A stretch of DNA of 64,000 nucleotides from Gigaspora margarita (taxonomy: Eukaryota > Glomeromycota > Glomeromycetes > Diversisporales > Gigasporaceae), in the NCBI GenBank assembly GCA_009809945.1, contig WTPW01000590.1, positions 80,585 to 144,584 of the forward strand. The letters are read 5' to 3'. Below the pieces are notes generated by a model. The model was not told where the DNA came from. It made no database searches and worked only from the letters and a program-made list of their open reading frames with translations. Of the stretch, positions 46,446 to 57,864 are shown piece by piece. Position 1 is the first letter of the stretch, and the number at the start of each line of letters is the position of its first letter. Position numbers and translations under genes: made by a program.

Positions 46446-49154
46446 TTAATTTAAAAAACGAGTATTATGGGTATGCCCTTTCCAAGTTAGGGGTAAAGTT
46501 CTTTTTCTTTTATAATGTTCTACTTCCTCAACCATCTTATTAATTGAATTAAAATTTTTTTTAATACTTCTGGCCCATAGAATATTGCCGGCTTCTTTTT
46601 GCTCCTCAAGAAGTGTTAATACTTTTGTTATCAAGGTTATTAACTCATCGTATATTTCATTAGTATTTTCACTTTGATTAATATAATTTTCACTATTATT
46701 ATTATTTTCATTATTGTTATACAAAATAATTGACTGTATATTGGCAAGATCTTGATCGCATTCAATTAAGAAGGGAGGTTGGTTATTTCTTTTTATTCGA
46801 TCAAAAAAGTTACTAGAGACTGGTTCCTTTTGTTGAACTAGATGCTTACAAATGCCAAATCAGCTTGTTAAATAATATAAGCACCCACACGTCCACTGAT
46901 CCACGCTTGTTATATATGTTTTATTAATAGGGCATTTCGATAACATTTTCCATTCAGATTTAAAATGCTTTATCCATTCCAGTTTTTCTCTTCTAATAAT
47001 GATCTGCTGTAATTTACGCAACTGGTGAGGTATTACTTTTGACATGATGATATATACTACTAAATCAAGACGTGGCCGGAAAAATTTATAGAGAAAATCT
47101 CTTATTATTACTTTCCAATGCCCTTCTATAAACATAGTAGTTTTGAGGACTGATACTTTATTCTCACAAGTAGATCTCGCCCATAGACACCACCGCTGAT
47201 CAATATACCATTCGCCCCAAAGATAGCACCAAAGTGAGACTAATGAATTTGTTTTACAAAAGGTGTATACTTCTTGAATTGCAGTTTCTTGTATTATCTC
47301 TTTAGTAATAAATTCTCCATTATATGTAGGAATTAGTGGATGTTGATGGAGATGTTTTTCCATCATTTTCCAAATCATTTCACGATGCTCCTTGGGACAA
47401 AACTTAGGCGATTGTGTAATATTATCAAATGGGAATAGAACTCCAAATTCAGATAACGGGTTGAATGAAGAATTTCTAGGTGCTTTATTACTTGCTAATC
47501 GTGACATTATAGCTCGCTTTATATGCCACTTACACAACTGAATTTTAATATCATTCCATGTAAATCGTGCAGCATTAATTTGGGCAAAGTCTTTATCAGT
47601 TAGTAAGAATTCTGGTTGAATTCCTTGATCGCGCAACTTTACAAGAAAGGCCTGAATAACAGCAGTACGAATACCTTCTCCACACTTTCCATTATTATCT
47701 AAAAATAGATAGGCCAATGGAAAACCTGTACCGCTTACCTCAGCATGAAAACAATAAAGCTCCATTCCGAAGTTATTGGTATTATCTATATATTAATTTA
47801 ATAATATGAATTTATAGACAAAGTTATTAGACGACTAATAATTATAATTTTATTAACTTAATTTAGGATGTATTAGACGAAGCTTAAATAGATTTAACCA
47901 ACAATTATAATTTTATTTATTTAATTTAGGACTATTTTGTAATAATAAGTATAAGATATTGGGCATACGATGAAAAATAACAGGAGATTTTTTTTTATCG
48001 GAATTAATGTCCCTCCTATGTGCTGCATAGCAGCACATGAGTGACATTAACTCCGATAAAAAAAATTTCCTGTTATTTCCGTATGTCCAATATTGGGTAA
48101 TTTTGTTTTAACTATATATAATGAGATTTTTTACTTACAAGTTGCATCAATACCGCATTCATGGATATTAATATTTTCTTGTTTTAAATAATTGTAGAGG
48201 TTTGTCATAAAGGCCAAGGCACGAACAGGCCGTGTTTCTTCTAAAATTATTTTGTATTGACCTTCATAGAGCCATTGTATTACAGATTCAAATGCATCAT
48301 CTTGACGCTTATATCTATTCTGCCCTAATTCTGTCCACCAAAAATGTATTTGTTTTTGTCTAATTTCGAGATTCATGCCGTTATCAATAAGCTGAGCATA
48401 AATTTCTCGTGGAAGTAAGTCTATGTTTTCTTTAATAAATTCTTTGATGCTTTGAGGTACAGCTATATCTTTTGGTTTCTCATGTACTAATTTATGTTTG
48501 AATATTAATTTTGCTATATTAATCGATTGGTTAATGCTAATTTTAATGGTACCATTACACTCAAACCGCTCCATCGACGGTGTATCATGATGCTTTGAGG
48601 GATTTTCATGCTTCTTTGGTTTTTCAGTCAAAATGATTGACTGTGAACAATAATACCAATATGTTGTTGCATATTTTCCTGTGTATGTTTTATGATAACT
48701 TTTTGGACAAAATTTGAAATAAGTATATAATTAAAAGTAAGTCGTAAAAAAATATTACATACATCCATGCAAATTCGTCCACATCTTCAGTTAATTCAAC
48801 TAATTCCTCTGCTATTTCCTTTGGCGATTTGTCAAATGTTGATATGTTGATATCACACTGGAATTGAAATGGATTTTCTGGTTGTGCGGAATGGTCATCT
48901 AAAATTTGGGTGAAGTGACTACAAAGATCGTTAGGCTCGATTATATCAAACCCATCCAAATTTACTTGATCATTTTCTTGGTTATCAATTTCTTCAGTTT
49001 CTAATTGTCTCTTTTTAGCATTTTTGCGTTCAGTTGAACTATTGTTACAATTGTTACATGTACGGAATTGTTTCATTTTTCCTGTTACTGCAAGTCTTAC
49101 AAATTCACTAGTAGGCTTTACGCCTCCGCATCCGGTACAAGTAGGGGTTTCCAT
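46446..49154 (-). pseudogene. MULE transposase with SWIM zinc finger, one stop
   Basis: Exons 49154-48763, 48713-48139 and 47785-46446 sum to 769 codons. The N-terminus has a Cys finger (CTGCGGVKPTSEF...CNNC). Exon 2 carries a second finger-like start (YWYYC) and DNA-binding-type helices (LPREIYAQLIDNGMN; HFWWTELGQNRYKR). The DDE core begins at the exon 2/3 join (IDATYNTNNFGMELYCFHAE) with LLTDKDFAQINAARF and IQLCKWHIKRAI, the MULE C-x-x-H signature. A SWIM finger (CGCLYYL...FGICKHL) lies near 46850, split by TGA at 46860-46862 where an Arg CGA is expected. Intron 1 has donor GTATGT but its 3' site reads TTTCAA instead of CAG. Otherwise open, so inactivation looks recent. Confidence 0.9.
47958..48093. 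mobile_element. Hairpin MITE in intron 2 of the transposase
   Basis: ATTGGGCATACG...AAATAACAGG is mirrored by CCTGTTATTT...CGTATGTCCAAT, with the inner arms pairing through TTTTTATCGGAATTAATGTC and a GTGCTGCATAGCAGCAC loop. It fills much of the 353-bp intron. Confidence 0.8.
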
Positions 49155-50494
49155 TTATAATATCAGAAAAAAACTTTAAAGTTTACTAACACTTTATAGG
49201 CGATAAATTCGCAAAGGTTAGGCCAGAAATTTAATAATTTTATTAAAGTTTATTTTATTAGGTATTTAGAATAATTCCAAATTTTTAATGCGATGTTTGG
49301 AACGATACTTGGGGTTTATATACTCATACTCTTAATTGTACTCAGCCCTTTTTACATTGGATATGCATATTATTCTTTACAAATTATACACATATGTTTG
49401 GAATTTTTACTAGAAATTATTAGTTTGGTATAAAGAGAATTGATGGCTATAATATTATAATATTGGGATGGCTGCGATTATAATTAATTGACTACGATTA
49501 ATTTTATAAAGCAACCACGACAATTGTACTTTAACTATCAATAATAATAAACAATTCAATTGAGATTTATTTAATAAAAGTTATATATTTGGTTTAAAGT
49601 ATGCTTATTCGCTTGTTAACTCATACAATATAGCATTGATTTATATTCATTAAAGTTTTTAACTAATCAACGTGGCATGTATGAATTAAAGTGATTAAAG
49701 TGTATAATTGCTATACTATATTTTAGCTATAGCTGAATTATACTAATTCGAAAATAATTTAACATGGTGTTTATTTGAATTAGCCAGTATTTTATTAATT
49801 CATTATGAATTTAATTAATTCAAGTTGCAAATGTGTTATAAGGTTGCAAATGTGTTATAAAGTTGCAAACGTGTTATAAGACAGAGTTTTTATTAATTAT
49901 TGTGGCATTTATTTAATTTAAGTTGCAAAATGTGTCACTCTATATTTTAAACCATGTACCTGAATTATTTATTATCGTGTACACACATTTTAAGCCGCAT
50001 AAATAGTTACGCCCAAATACCTAACTATTATAGTTTGCCACGCCCAAATTCCAAACTATTATATTTTTGCCACGCTCAAATTCCAAAGCCAAGCCCAAAT
50101 CCCAAAATCAAAGTTTATTAAAATAAAAAAAAGATTTTGATCGAATTTGACCAAGTATATGTTTTTAAGAAAGAAGCTATGGCCAAATTTTCTTTAACTT
50201 GCAATGAATATTTCTTAGCAACCAGCTATTCAAATTCGATCATTTTAATTCTATGAGCCCATGAAATCAAAATAAAAAATTTTTTCAAATTTAGTTGTCA
50301 AAAAATTTACCGAATTGATAATTTAAGTTTTTTTTAAAAAAAAATTTTAAGATAACCACTGAACCAAATTTAATAAAATTTTTTTTCTTTTAATTCTGAA
50401 AAACTATAGAATTAAAATAAAAAAATTTTTACTGAATTTGTTCAAGTAGTTATTGAGAAAGAATCGCTAGAAGTTTTGAATTTATTAGTAAAAT
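49155..50494. other. 5' flank of the transposase gene within the MULE
   Basis: No ORF. At 49823-49880 AAGTTGCAAATGTGTTATAA is repeated three times, and CACGCCCAAATTCCAAA-like words recur at 50010-50100. Confidence 0.55.
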
Positions 50495-50757
50495 CTGTTA
50501 CATAATTGGTCGATCGATCATGTGACAGTAAAAATTTTTCTGGCGATCCTGGGGTAGTTCTAAAATTTCTTTCTTCTTCTGACGTGTTTGTTGATTGTCT
50601 ATTTTACCGAAGCTTATCAACGGTTCAAGTTAGCAAATTTATATTGCCCGGCCCGAATTATACTTTAATTTACGAAAATATTGATTTCCCTATGATTTGA
50701 CCTAAAATTATCATTTTATATATGATCGATACAAATCGATATTATTTACTGTCCCTG

Positions 50758-52258
50758 CCTGTACTATGCCAAGAACACCTCCAAAAATTAGCCAATCAGA
50801 ATCGTAGATCAGGTGTAACGTGAAATCAAAAAAATCGAATTTAGAGTAATAACCCTTAATATTAGGTTAGCTTTAGGGTAAGGTTAGTAAAGTTAGGGTA
50901 AAGTTAGGATAAACTGTAAGGTGGATATGGGTATTATGGCGCAGTTGAGTATTTTGGCTAATAATACATGAAGTGTCGATCAGAATTGAATGATTTTAGC
51001 ACCATTGGATTCGTCACATCAAGGCGAATCGAATGGTACCAAAATCATTCAATTCTAATCACTAGATCATAAGATATCGTTAATTAAAAAATACAAAGTA
51101 AAATAATAAATTATAATGCAGGTACCAATCATGGCGCACATGCTATTTTTCATGATCTATTGAGATCTATTGATCAGAATCGAATGATTTTGATACTATT
51201 CGATCGTCTCATTGAGACGAATCGATTGGTACCACAATCATGTGATTTTGGCTAATATTTCTCAATATATCATAATTTAACCAAAAGAAGCTGTGCAAAG
51301 CAAATTTTAAAATTAACATAAAATAATGAATAACTCTTGGTAGGACAGTTCGTTTTCGATAATTTTACCACCAAAATGTCCACCTTTAAGAGGCGATTCC
51401 AACAAGCCCAAGCTCGCTAAAATCCAATCATGGGATAATGGGATAGCTAAGGTTTTTGTATTGTTTTTGATGAAAATTTAATTAGTTAAACTTATATATT
51501 TTCATCAAACCAATAATAAAACCTTAACGATCCCGTGGTCCCGTAATTGGATTTTAGCGAGTTTGGGCTTGTTGGAATCACCTCTTCAAGGCGGACATTT
51601 TGGTAGTAAAAGTATCGAAAACGGACTGTTCTACCAAGAGTTATTCATTATTTTATGTTAATTTTAAAATTTGTTTTGCGCAGCTTATTTTGGTTAAATT
51701 ATAATATCTTGAGAAGTATCGATCAGAATCACATGATTTTGGTACCATTCGATTCGTCTCGATAGACGAGTCGAATGATGCCAAAATTACACGATTCTGA
51801 TTGATGGTTCACAAGATATTGCTTTACACTGCAATACTTTTATCACCATAATACCCATATTTACTTTAAATATTACTTTAATGGTAATATCTCGTGGTCC
51901 CTCAGTCAGAATTCTACGATTTTGGTACCAATCAATTCGTCTCACTGAGACGAATCGATTGGTACCAAAATCGTAGAATTCTGATCAGTAGATCATAAGA
52001 TATCGGTAGTGCGCCATAATTGGTAGTGCGCCATAATACCCATATCCACTTTATTTACTAAAATTTGAATAGGAATTTTTTTTTGTTATAATACAAAAGG
52101 TGGTTTCTTATGTGGCTTTTCGAAAACAAGCGATTTTTGACAAAGCAAATGTTTGTTTTGAATTTTCTGCTCATGTAACATTATATCTGATCTCGAAATC
52201 TGATTTGTTGCGCAGAATTTTTGGAGGTGTTCTTGGCGTAGTTGATGTCCTGAGCAGT
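50758..52258. mobile_element. Inverted-repeat element containing a second foldback
   Basis: Left TATGCCAAGAACACCTCCAA at 50765 is mirrored by TTGGAGGTGTTCTTGGCGTA at 52224-52243; similarity extends inward over about 65 bp (GATCAGGTGTAACGTG versus GATCAGATATAATGTTACATG). It surrounds the element at 50920-52050. The ORF at 52100-52513 is mainly its right repeat. Confidence 0.7.
50920..52050. mobile_element. Multi-palindromic foldback element, copy 1
   Basis: GGTGGATATGGGTATTATGG at the left is mirrored by CCATAATACCCATATCCACT at the right. Inside, palindromes built on GATTTTGGTACCATTCGATT and CGTCTCACTGAGACG recur, and an inner hairpin spans 51329-51655 (TGAATAACTCTTGGTAGGAC versus its inverse). 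It folds along nearly all of its 1.1 kb. Copy 2 lies at 54403-55326. Confidence 0.82.
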
Positions 52259-52513
52259 AAAACTTTCATTTTTGATACACCTGCACTTACTTTTTTTGAT
52301 ACACTTAAATGGGACACAAAGAAGAGTGAACCCAGTGATGAGCACAAAATGTGTCATCCTCGATATAATCACCTAATTCTAGACCTTCTAGCTATATCAA
52401 AAAGTGGCTCTTACCCTAACCAAAACCACGAGGTAAAAAATAGTTTTTTTGTTAGTAGTTTTATAGACGCTTTTTGCCTCTGGCCACTTATAGCATTTGA
52501 TTGTTTTGATTAG

Positions 52514-52792
52514 TGATTTAAGCCACATGGTTTTAGTTGGCTAGCTTAGCCAACTAGTAGCCAACTGACTAAATCATCAGCTAAGCGGCTAGCTAATGGC
52601 TAACTACTGACCTGCATTCAGAATATTTCAGGATATTTGACCTGTACTTTATGTCTATTTATTTTCCTTTTCAGAATTTATCAGATTTTTAATAGTTAGT
52701 TTTTAGCTGCATTAGCTAGCCGATCACATTATATCAGCTAGCTTAGCCAGCTAAGCTGGCTTAGCTGCAGCTGCATTAGCCAGCTTAAATCA
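52514..52792. mobile_element. AGCTTAGC-rich MITE with TTAG flanks
   Basis: TGATTTAAGCC at the left is mirrored by GCTTAAATCA at the right, with TTAG on both sides (52510-52513, 52793-52796). The interior is full of GGCTAGCTTAGCC-type palindromes. 279 bp. Confidence 0.7.
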
Positions 52793-53325
52793 TTAGACAA
52801 TCAGTTGAAATTTGTAAAACTCAAAATTTTCTAAAATTTACTAAAAAGTAATTTAGAGTAACACCAAGTGCTAACAATCATTTCTAAGCACTAAATTTAA
52901 AAAAATCTGTTCATCTGTCCTGAATTTTTAAATCCATGTAAAGCAAAACAAAAAACCAACTTTTGTGGCCTTAGTTCTAGTTGTTAGCAGATTCTATATC
53001 AAAATTAGACCAAATGGATTCAGTGTTTTACATTACCCCCTCCTTAGAGTTCCCCCTCTCCCTCATAGTAAAAAAAATTTAGATAATATACATAGGTCTA
53101 GTGTTCCTAAAAACCGAACCGAACCGAACATTGGGTTGAGTTCGAGTTCGGTCCAAATTCGAACCGAACCCGAACCAGACTTAATTTTAAAAATGCAGTT
53201 CGGTCCAAGTTCGGTATTGAACTTTTAAACCACGTCTGGGTTCGGTTCGGGTTCGGTTCGAAAGTTCGTGAACATGTTCGGGTTCGGTAAAACCCCAACC
53301 CAACCCGGGTTGTACCCGGGTCGAT

Positions 53326-53670
53326 AATAGTTGTTACATAGTAAAGTCTAAATTTACTATGTAAATCGATAATAATCGCTTAAGTAAACTTGTTTGGGCG
53401 ATTAAATTGCATATTCACTGAAATTTTCATCCAAATCGGAGAAAATTTTATTATTTGACTTTTAATTTTTACGTTCAACGAAAAAATTAGAATCTTTTTA
53501 AAAAACATGTTCGACGAAAGTAAAAATTAAAAGTCAAATAATAAAAAGTTTTCCAATTTGGATAAAAATTTCAGAATATATGCATTTTGTTCTTCCAAAC
53601 AATTTTACTTAAGCAGATTTTATCGATTTACATAGTAAAATTTAGACTTTACTATGTAGCGACTACTTGC
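53326..53670. mobile_element. Foldback element
   Basis: Left TACATAGTAAAGTCTAAATT is mirrored by AATTTAGACTTTACTATGTA at 53639-53658; arms also pair through GCTTAAGTAAA and AAAAATTAAAAGTC words. Confidence 0.8.
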
Positions 53671-53855
53671 GATCATTGAATATAATCTGACCTGGGTCTG
53701 AGCTTTAACAATAAATTTTAGTTAAATTTCTTTTTAATTTCGATTTTTCTTTATTTTATAAATTTTTATTAGCTAATCAACATGTGATATTTTTCACATG
53801 ACAAAAGTGACGATCGGGTGACTCCTAATTTGGGATGGTCTCTCTTGGAATTTAT

Positions 53856-54308
53856 AATAGATCGTTAAGAATCTTAACGATCTATTTAGATTACTAAGAA
53901 TCTTAATGATTTAAAAATAGATTGTTAAGAATCTTAACGATCTATTTTAGACCATTAAGAATCTTAATGATTTAAAAATAGATCGTTAAGAATCTTAACG
54001 ATCTATTTTAGACCATTAAGAATCTTAATGATTTAAAAATAGATCGTTAAGAATCTTAACGATCTATTTTAGATCATTAAGAATTTTAATGATTTACAAA
54101 TAGATCGTTAAGAATCTTAACGATCTATTTTAGATCATTAAGATTCTTAACGATCTATTTTTAAATCATTAATGATCTAAAATAGATCGTTAAGAATCTT
54201 AACGATCTATTTTAGATCATTAAGAATTTTAATGATTTAAAAATAGATCATTAAGAATCTTAACGATCTATTTTAGATCATTAAGATTCTTAATGATCTA
54301 TTTTTAAT
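53856..54308. repeat. Tandem palindromic satellite
   Basis: Units of about 57-60 bp alternate two palindromes: AGATCGTTAAGAATCTTAAC continuing to GATCT, and CATTAAGAATCTTAATG, joined by TATTTTAGA or ATTTAAAAAT. About seven to eight units, with orientation blurred near 54140-54180. Confidence 0.9.
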
Positions 54309-54402
54309 AGGGATGTTATCCTGTTCATCCAAACTCAGTTCGGCCCTGTTTGAAACCAAACCAGTTAAACTCGAGTTTTGTATCACATGATTTTGATTAT
54401 TA

Positions 54403-55326
54403 AGGTAGATGGCGCAGTTAAGTATTTTAGCTAATAATACATGATATATCGATCAGAATCGAATGATTTTGGTGCCATTCGATTCGACTCATCAAGACGA
54501 ATCTAATGGTACCAAAATCGTTCAATTCTAATCACTAGATCATAAGACATCGTTAATTACAATATACAAATTAAAAAAGATAAATTATAACACAAAGGCG
54601 CACATCGTATTTTTTCATTATCTATTAAGTTCTATTGATCAAAATCGAATGATTTTGTTACCATTCGATTCATCTCATAGAGACGAATCGAATGGTACCA
54701 AAATGATACGATTCTGACTGATACTTCTCGATATATTATAATTTAACCAAATAAGCTGCGCAAAGCAAATTTTAAAATTAACATGAAATCATAAATAACT
54801 TTTGACAGACCAGTCCGTTTTTTATAATTTTTCTACCAAAATGACCACCTTGAAGAAGCGATTCCAACAAGCCTAAAATCGCTAAAATCCAATCACGGTA
54901 TCACAGGATCGTTAAGTTTTTTGTATTGTTTTTGATGAAAATTAGATTAGTTTAACTTATCTATTTTCATCAAAATAATAATAAAACTTTAACGATACTG
55001 TGATCCCGTGATCGGATTTTAGCGATTTTGGGCTTGTTGGAATCGTCTCTTCAAGGCGGTCATTTTGGTAGTAAAATTATAAAAAACGGACTGGTCTATC
55101 AGAAATTATTCACGATTTTGTGCTAATTTTAAATTTTGATTTGCGCACTTATTTTGGTTAAATTATGATACCCGAGAAGTATCGGTCAAAATCATATGAT
55201 TTTAGTACCATTCGATTCGTCTCAATGAGACGAATCGAATGGTGCCAAAATTTCATAATTCTGATTGATGGTTCACAAGATGTTGCTATACACTGCAACA
55301 TTTCTATTACCATAATACCTATACAA
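54403..55326. mobile_element. Multi-palindromic foldback element, copy 2
   Basis: Diverged copy of 50920-52050 (GGCGCAGTTAAGTATTTTAG versus GGCGCAGTTGAGTATTTTGG at the left), with the same inner hairpin at 54800-55110 and shortened ends. Confidence 0.82.
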
Positions 55327-55357
55327 AAACAAAAAAAAAATTAAAAAAATTAAAAAA

Positions 55358-55696
55358 GTGTTCCGACCCATATTTACTACAAGTAAATCGACTAGACCGA
55401 TTAAGACAATATTGTTCTCCAGATCTAGGCGGTTCTAAAGGTGGTGAGATCATAAAAAACGGTCCAGTAGATATCTTTCTACGGCCTCTCAAAGTTTTAT
55501 AACGATTGTTTACATAAAATTACATGATTTAGAAAATCGTTTAAAATCGTTATAAAACTTTGAGAGGCCGTAGAAAGAGATCTACNCGGCCGTTTTTCAT
55601 GATCTCACCACCTTTAGAACCGCCTTGGCCTAGAGAACAATATTTAATTAATCGGCCTAGTCGATTTACTTGTAGCAAATATGGGTTCGGAGAACT
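55358..55696. repeat. 340-bp foldback, first tandem copy
   Basis: Symmetric around 55530: GGCGGTTCTAAAGGTGGTGA at the left mirrors TCACCACCTTTAGAACCGCC at the right; outer ends CCATATTTACTACAAGTAAA and inverse. Confidence 0.85.
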
Positions 55697-55733
55697 TTTT
55701 TATTTATTTTTAAAAAGATAAAAATAAATAAAA

Positions 55734-56050
55734 ATGCTCCAAACCCATATTTGCTGCAAGTTAATCGACTAGGTCGATTAATTAAATATTGTTCTCTAGG
55801 CCAAGGCGGTTCTAAAGGTGGTGAGATCACGAAAAACGGCCCAGTAGATCACTTTCTATGGCCTTTCAAGCTTTACAACGATTGTTTATATAAATCACAT
55901 GATTTAAACAATCGTTATAAAACTTTGAGAGGCCGTAGAAAGAGATCTACTGGGTCGTTCTTCATGATCTCACCACCTTTAGAACCGCCTATATCTGGAG
56001 AACAATATTGTCTTAATCAGCCTTGTCTGTTTACTTAGTACCAAATACGA
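55734..56050. repeat. Foldback, second tandem copy
   Basis: Same modules as 55358-55696 (CAAGGCGGTTCTAAAGGTGG and inverse), about 37 bp downstream. The ORF at 55751-56038 is a shadow of it. Confidence 0.85.
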
Positions 56051-56507
56051 GTAGATCATAAGGTATTATCATGTTCGAATTCAATCTCTACGGCCTTATC
56101 TATTCTACCCTAGTTTTTTTGGTTTAATTATTACCCGAACCCGAACCTGTTCATGAACTTCGAACCGAACTCAGACTGAACAAATATTTCAAGTTCGAGT
56201 TTGGTTCGGGTTTATTAATTCTAGGTTCGGTTCGGGTTCGGGTTCAAAGATCTGCAAAATTTTAAGTTTGAGTTCGGGTTCGACCGAACCCGAACCGAAC
56301 CCGAACCGAACTGAACCCAATTTCGGAACACTACATAGGTCTATGGGATATTTCGAAAAATTTTTACAGTTACGGAACAATTTAGAAAAAAATTTTTTCG
56401 AAAAAAACATTTTTTTAAAATTTTACTATGTGAACCACCCTCTTTTCCCTCCTCTGAAGGAGAGGGAAAGGGTAATGTAAAACACCGAATCCAGTTGGTC
56501 TCGCCTT

Positions 56508-56868
56508 ATCAGCTGGGCATTTTTTGCTTAATAAATGGATATGATTTATTAGTAAAATTTTTTAAGATCTTGTGGCATAATCAATCAATTCTGATCCATT
56601 CAACCCAGAATTTTGGTTATCCGAATTTTACAGGAGGGTCCCAAAAATTCTAGGTTGGATGTGTCAAATCTAGGTTAGCATTAGCTCAAGTTGTTATCAG
56701 GGCCTCTAGCAAAATTATCAGCTGGGCATTTTTTACTTAATAAAAGGATATGATTAATTAGTAAAATTTTTTATGATCTTGGGGCAAAATTGATCAATTC
56801 CAATCCAGCCGACCATGATCCTGATGCACCCTGAAGTATTCCAACCCAGAATTTTGGGAACACTCTTG
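56508..56868. mobile_element. MITE copy plus a truncated neighbour of the same family
   Basis: The complete copy 56631-56868 has TA at 56629-56630 and 56869-56870 and matches 8485-8721 inverted. A truncated copy at 56508-56628 holds the same inner block (TCAGCTGGGCATTTTTTGCT, AGTAAAATTTTTTA). Confidence 0.8.
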
Positions 56869-56889
56869 TATGAGTTGTATTGTTCTATA

Positions 56890-57074
56890 TAGGTACCAGG
56901 ACCCTGAGATATACATAGATAGATCAGGTATTAGTTTGCTTATTTTGCAAATCTTTTCTATTTTTAGTAATTTTTTGCTTATTTTTGAGGTTTTTTCCAC
57001 AGATCTTACTATTTTTAGTAATTTTATAATTAACCTGACCTATCTATATATATTTCGGGGTCCTCAGGTACCCT
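56890..57074. mobile_element. Small MITE with GGTACC ends
   Basis: AGGTACCAGGACCCTGAGAT is mirrored by GGGGTCCTCAGGTACCCTT; ATAGATAGATCAGGT pairs with ACCTGACCTATCTAT. About 185 bp. Confidence 0.7.
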
Positions 57075-57085
57075 TAAGCTCTACC

Positions 57086-57864
57086 AGGAGTCTAGACTAG
57101 GGTGTTCAGGATTATGCGATGCAATATTATGCACATAATTTGCTATTTTTTCGCATTGCATATGCTTCACATAAACAAGCAAAAAAAGCATAAATCATAT
57201 AAATAAAAGCTGACTGGTTGTTGGGAATATGTTAATTTCATCTGGCAAGCTTTAAATTTGTAATTTAGATGACAGAGTGGTGATAGAATATAGGTCCTGA
57301 AAAGTTCCAATATAGAAATGAATAATGAATGAACTTAAATTACAAGCATAGTTGAGATAAAATTTTTGGTAAATGTCTGAAAAATTCTGAAAAACAGAAC
57401 TAAAAGAATTAATTACATATAATAAAAATTGCATAATTGACCTAATTGATCACAAAATTTTAAATTTATTTCGCATTCATTGCATAATCAACTCAGTTTG
57501 TTCACATAATTTACCTCATTACATCACATAATTCTAGTCTAGACACTTTTGCAGTAATGTGACCATCACATGATGTGGCATATTCAGATTATCTTTTTGG
57601 CTTTACTGTTAAGATTAGGGTTTGTGGATATAGTGTTAGAGGGCTACTATCTATATATAAAATTGTGTTTCAGACATTTTTATGTAGTTTTTAAGGCTGA
57701 TTTAAATACTAGTTTTCAAGTATTTTCACTCTTTTCTCTTTTTTTCTTCTTGTACATGTGTTTTGTTTTGATGTCGACTGATCTGGGACAATCAAAATTT
57801 ACATTCTTTGATTAGTTAATTCTCATGCACCACGTCACATTACTGCAAAAGGGTCTAGACCCCT
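57086..57864. mobile_element. Inverted-repeat element split by a hAT-like MITE
   Basis: AGGAGTCTAGAC, then after the insert ACTTTTGCAGTAATGTGACC; the right end is the inverse of AGGGGTCTAGACCCTTTTGC and AGTAATGTGACG. The insert 57099-57537 begins AGGGTG, has ATTATGCGATGCAAT mirrored by ATTACATCACATAAT, and is flanked by TCTAGACT and TCTAGACA (7 of 8). The ORF at 57570-57815 is not coding. Confidence 0.7.

Larger units (their letters stand above)
45399..50757 (-). mobile_element. MULE-like DNA transposon with long inverted repeats
   Basis: CAGGGACGGTGAATAATATC at the left is mirrored by CAGGGACAGTAAATAATATC at the right (minus strand). The similarity continues inside: CCCCAGGATCGCCAGAAAA is at about 45877 and, inverted, at about 50555, so the inverted repeats are some 250-550 bp with an insertion in the left one. 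Long inverted repeats and a MULE/SWIM transposase agree. A flawless 8-10-bp duplication was not found. Confidence 0.8.
53099..56333. mobile_element. hAT-like element with GGTTCGG arrays, 8-bp duplication
   Basis: Starts TAGTGTTCC, ends GGAACACTA, and is flanked on each side by CATAGGTC (53091-53098 and 56334-56341). Both ends carry subterminal tandem GGTTCG/GGTTCGG words (53110-53320, 56130-56320) in inverted orientation. No transposase; its interior is made of other repeats (53326-53670, 53856-54308, 54403-55326, 55358-55696, 55734-56050). ORFs at 53107-53298 and 56189-56410 are repeat translations. Confidence 0.88.
53005..56503. mobile_element. MITE of the GGTAATGTAAAACAC family, split by a hAT-like element
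   Basis: AGACCAAATGGATTCAGTGT at 53008 is mirrored at the right by ACACCGAATCCAGTTGGTCT. Without the 3.2-kb hAT-like insert it would be about 260 bp. Related fragments at 24108-24250 and 35437-35580. Confidence 0.72.

Noticed and set aside
45399-50757. A 9-bp target duplication for the MULE
   Set aside because: Flanks ACATCTACC and CCTGTACTA do not match; only the offset CCTGTACT coincidence was found and is reported separately.
52100-52513. 137-aa ORF, no recognisable domain
   Set aside because: Half of it is the right inverted repeat of 50758-52258; composition and lack of family resemblance argue against a gene.
53107-53298. ORFs rich in Arg/Pro/Asn (also 52965-53228, 56189-56410, 56268-56480)
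   Set aside because: They are translations of GGTTCG arrays at the ends of the hAT-like element and read open on both strands.
53856-54308. CRISPR-like array
   Set aside because: Units are contiguous palindromes without unique spacers, in a eukaryotic context.
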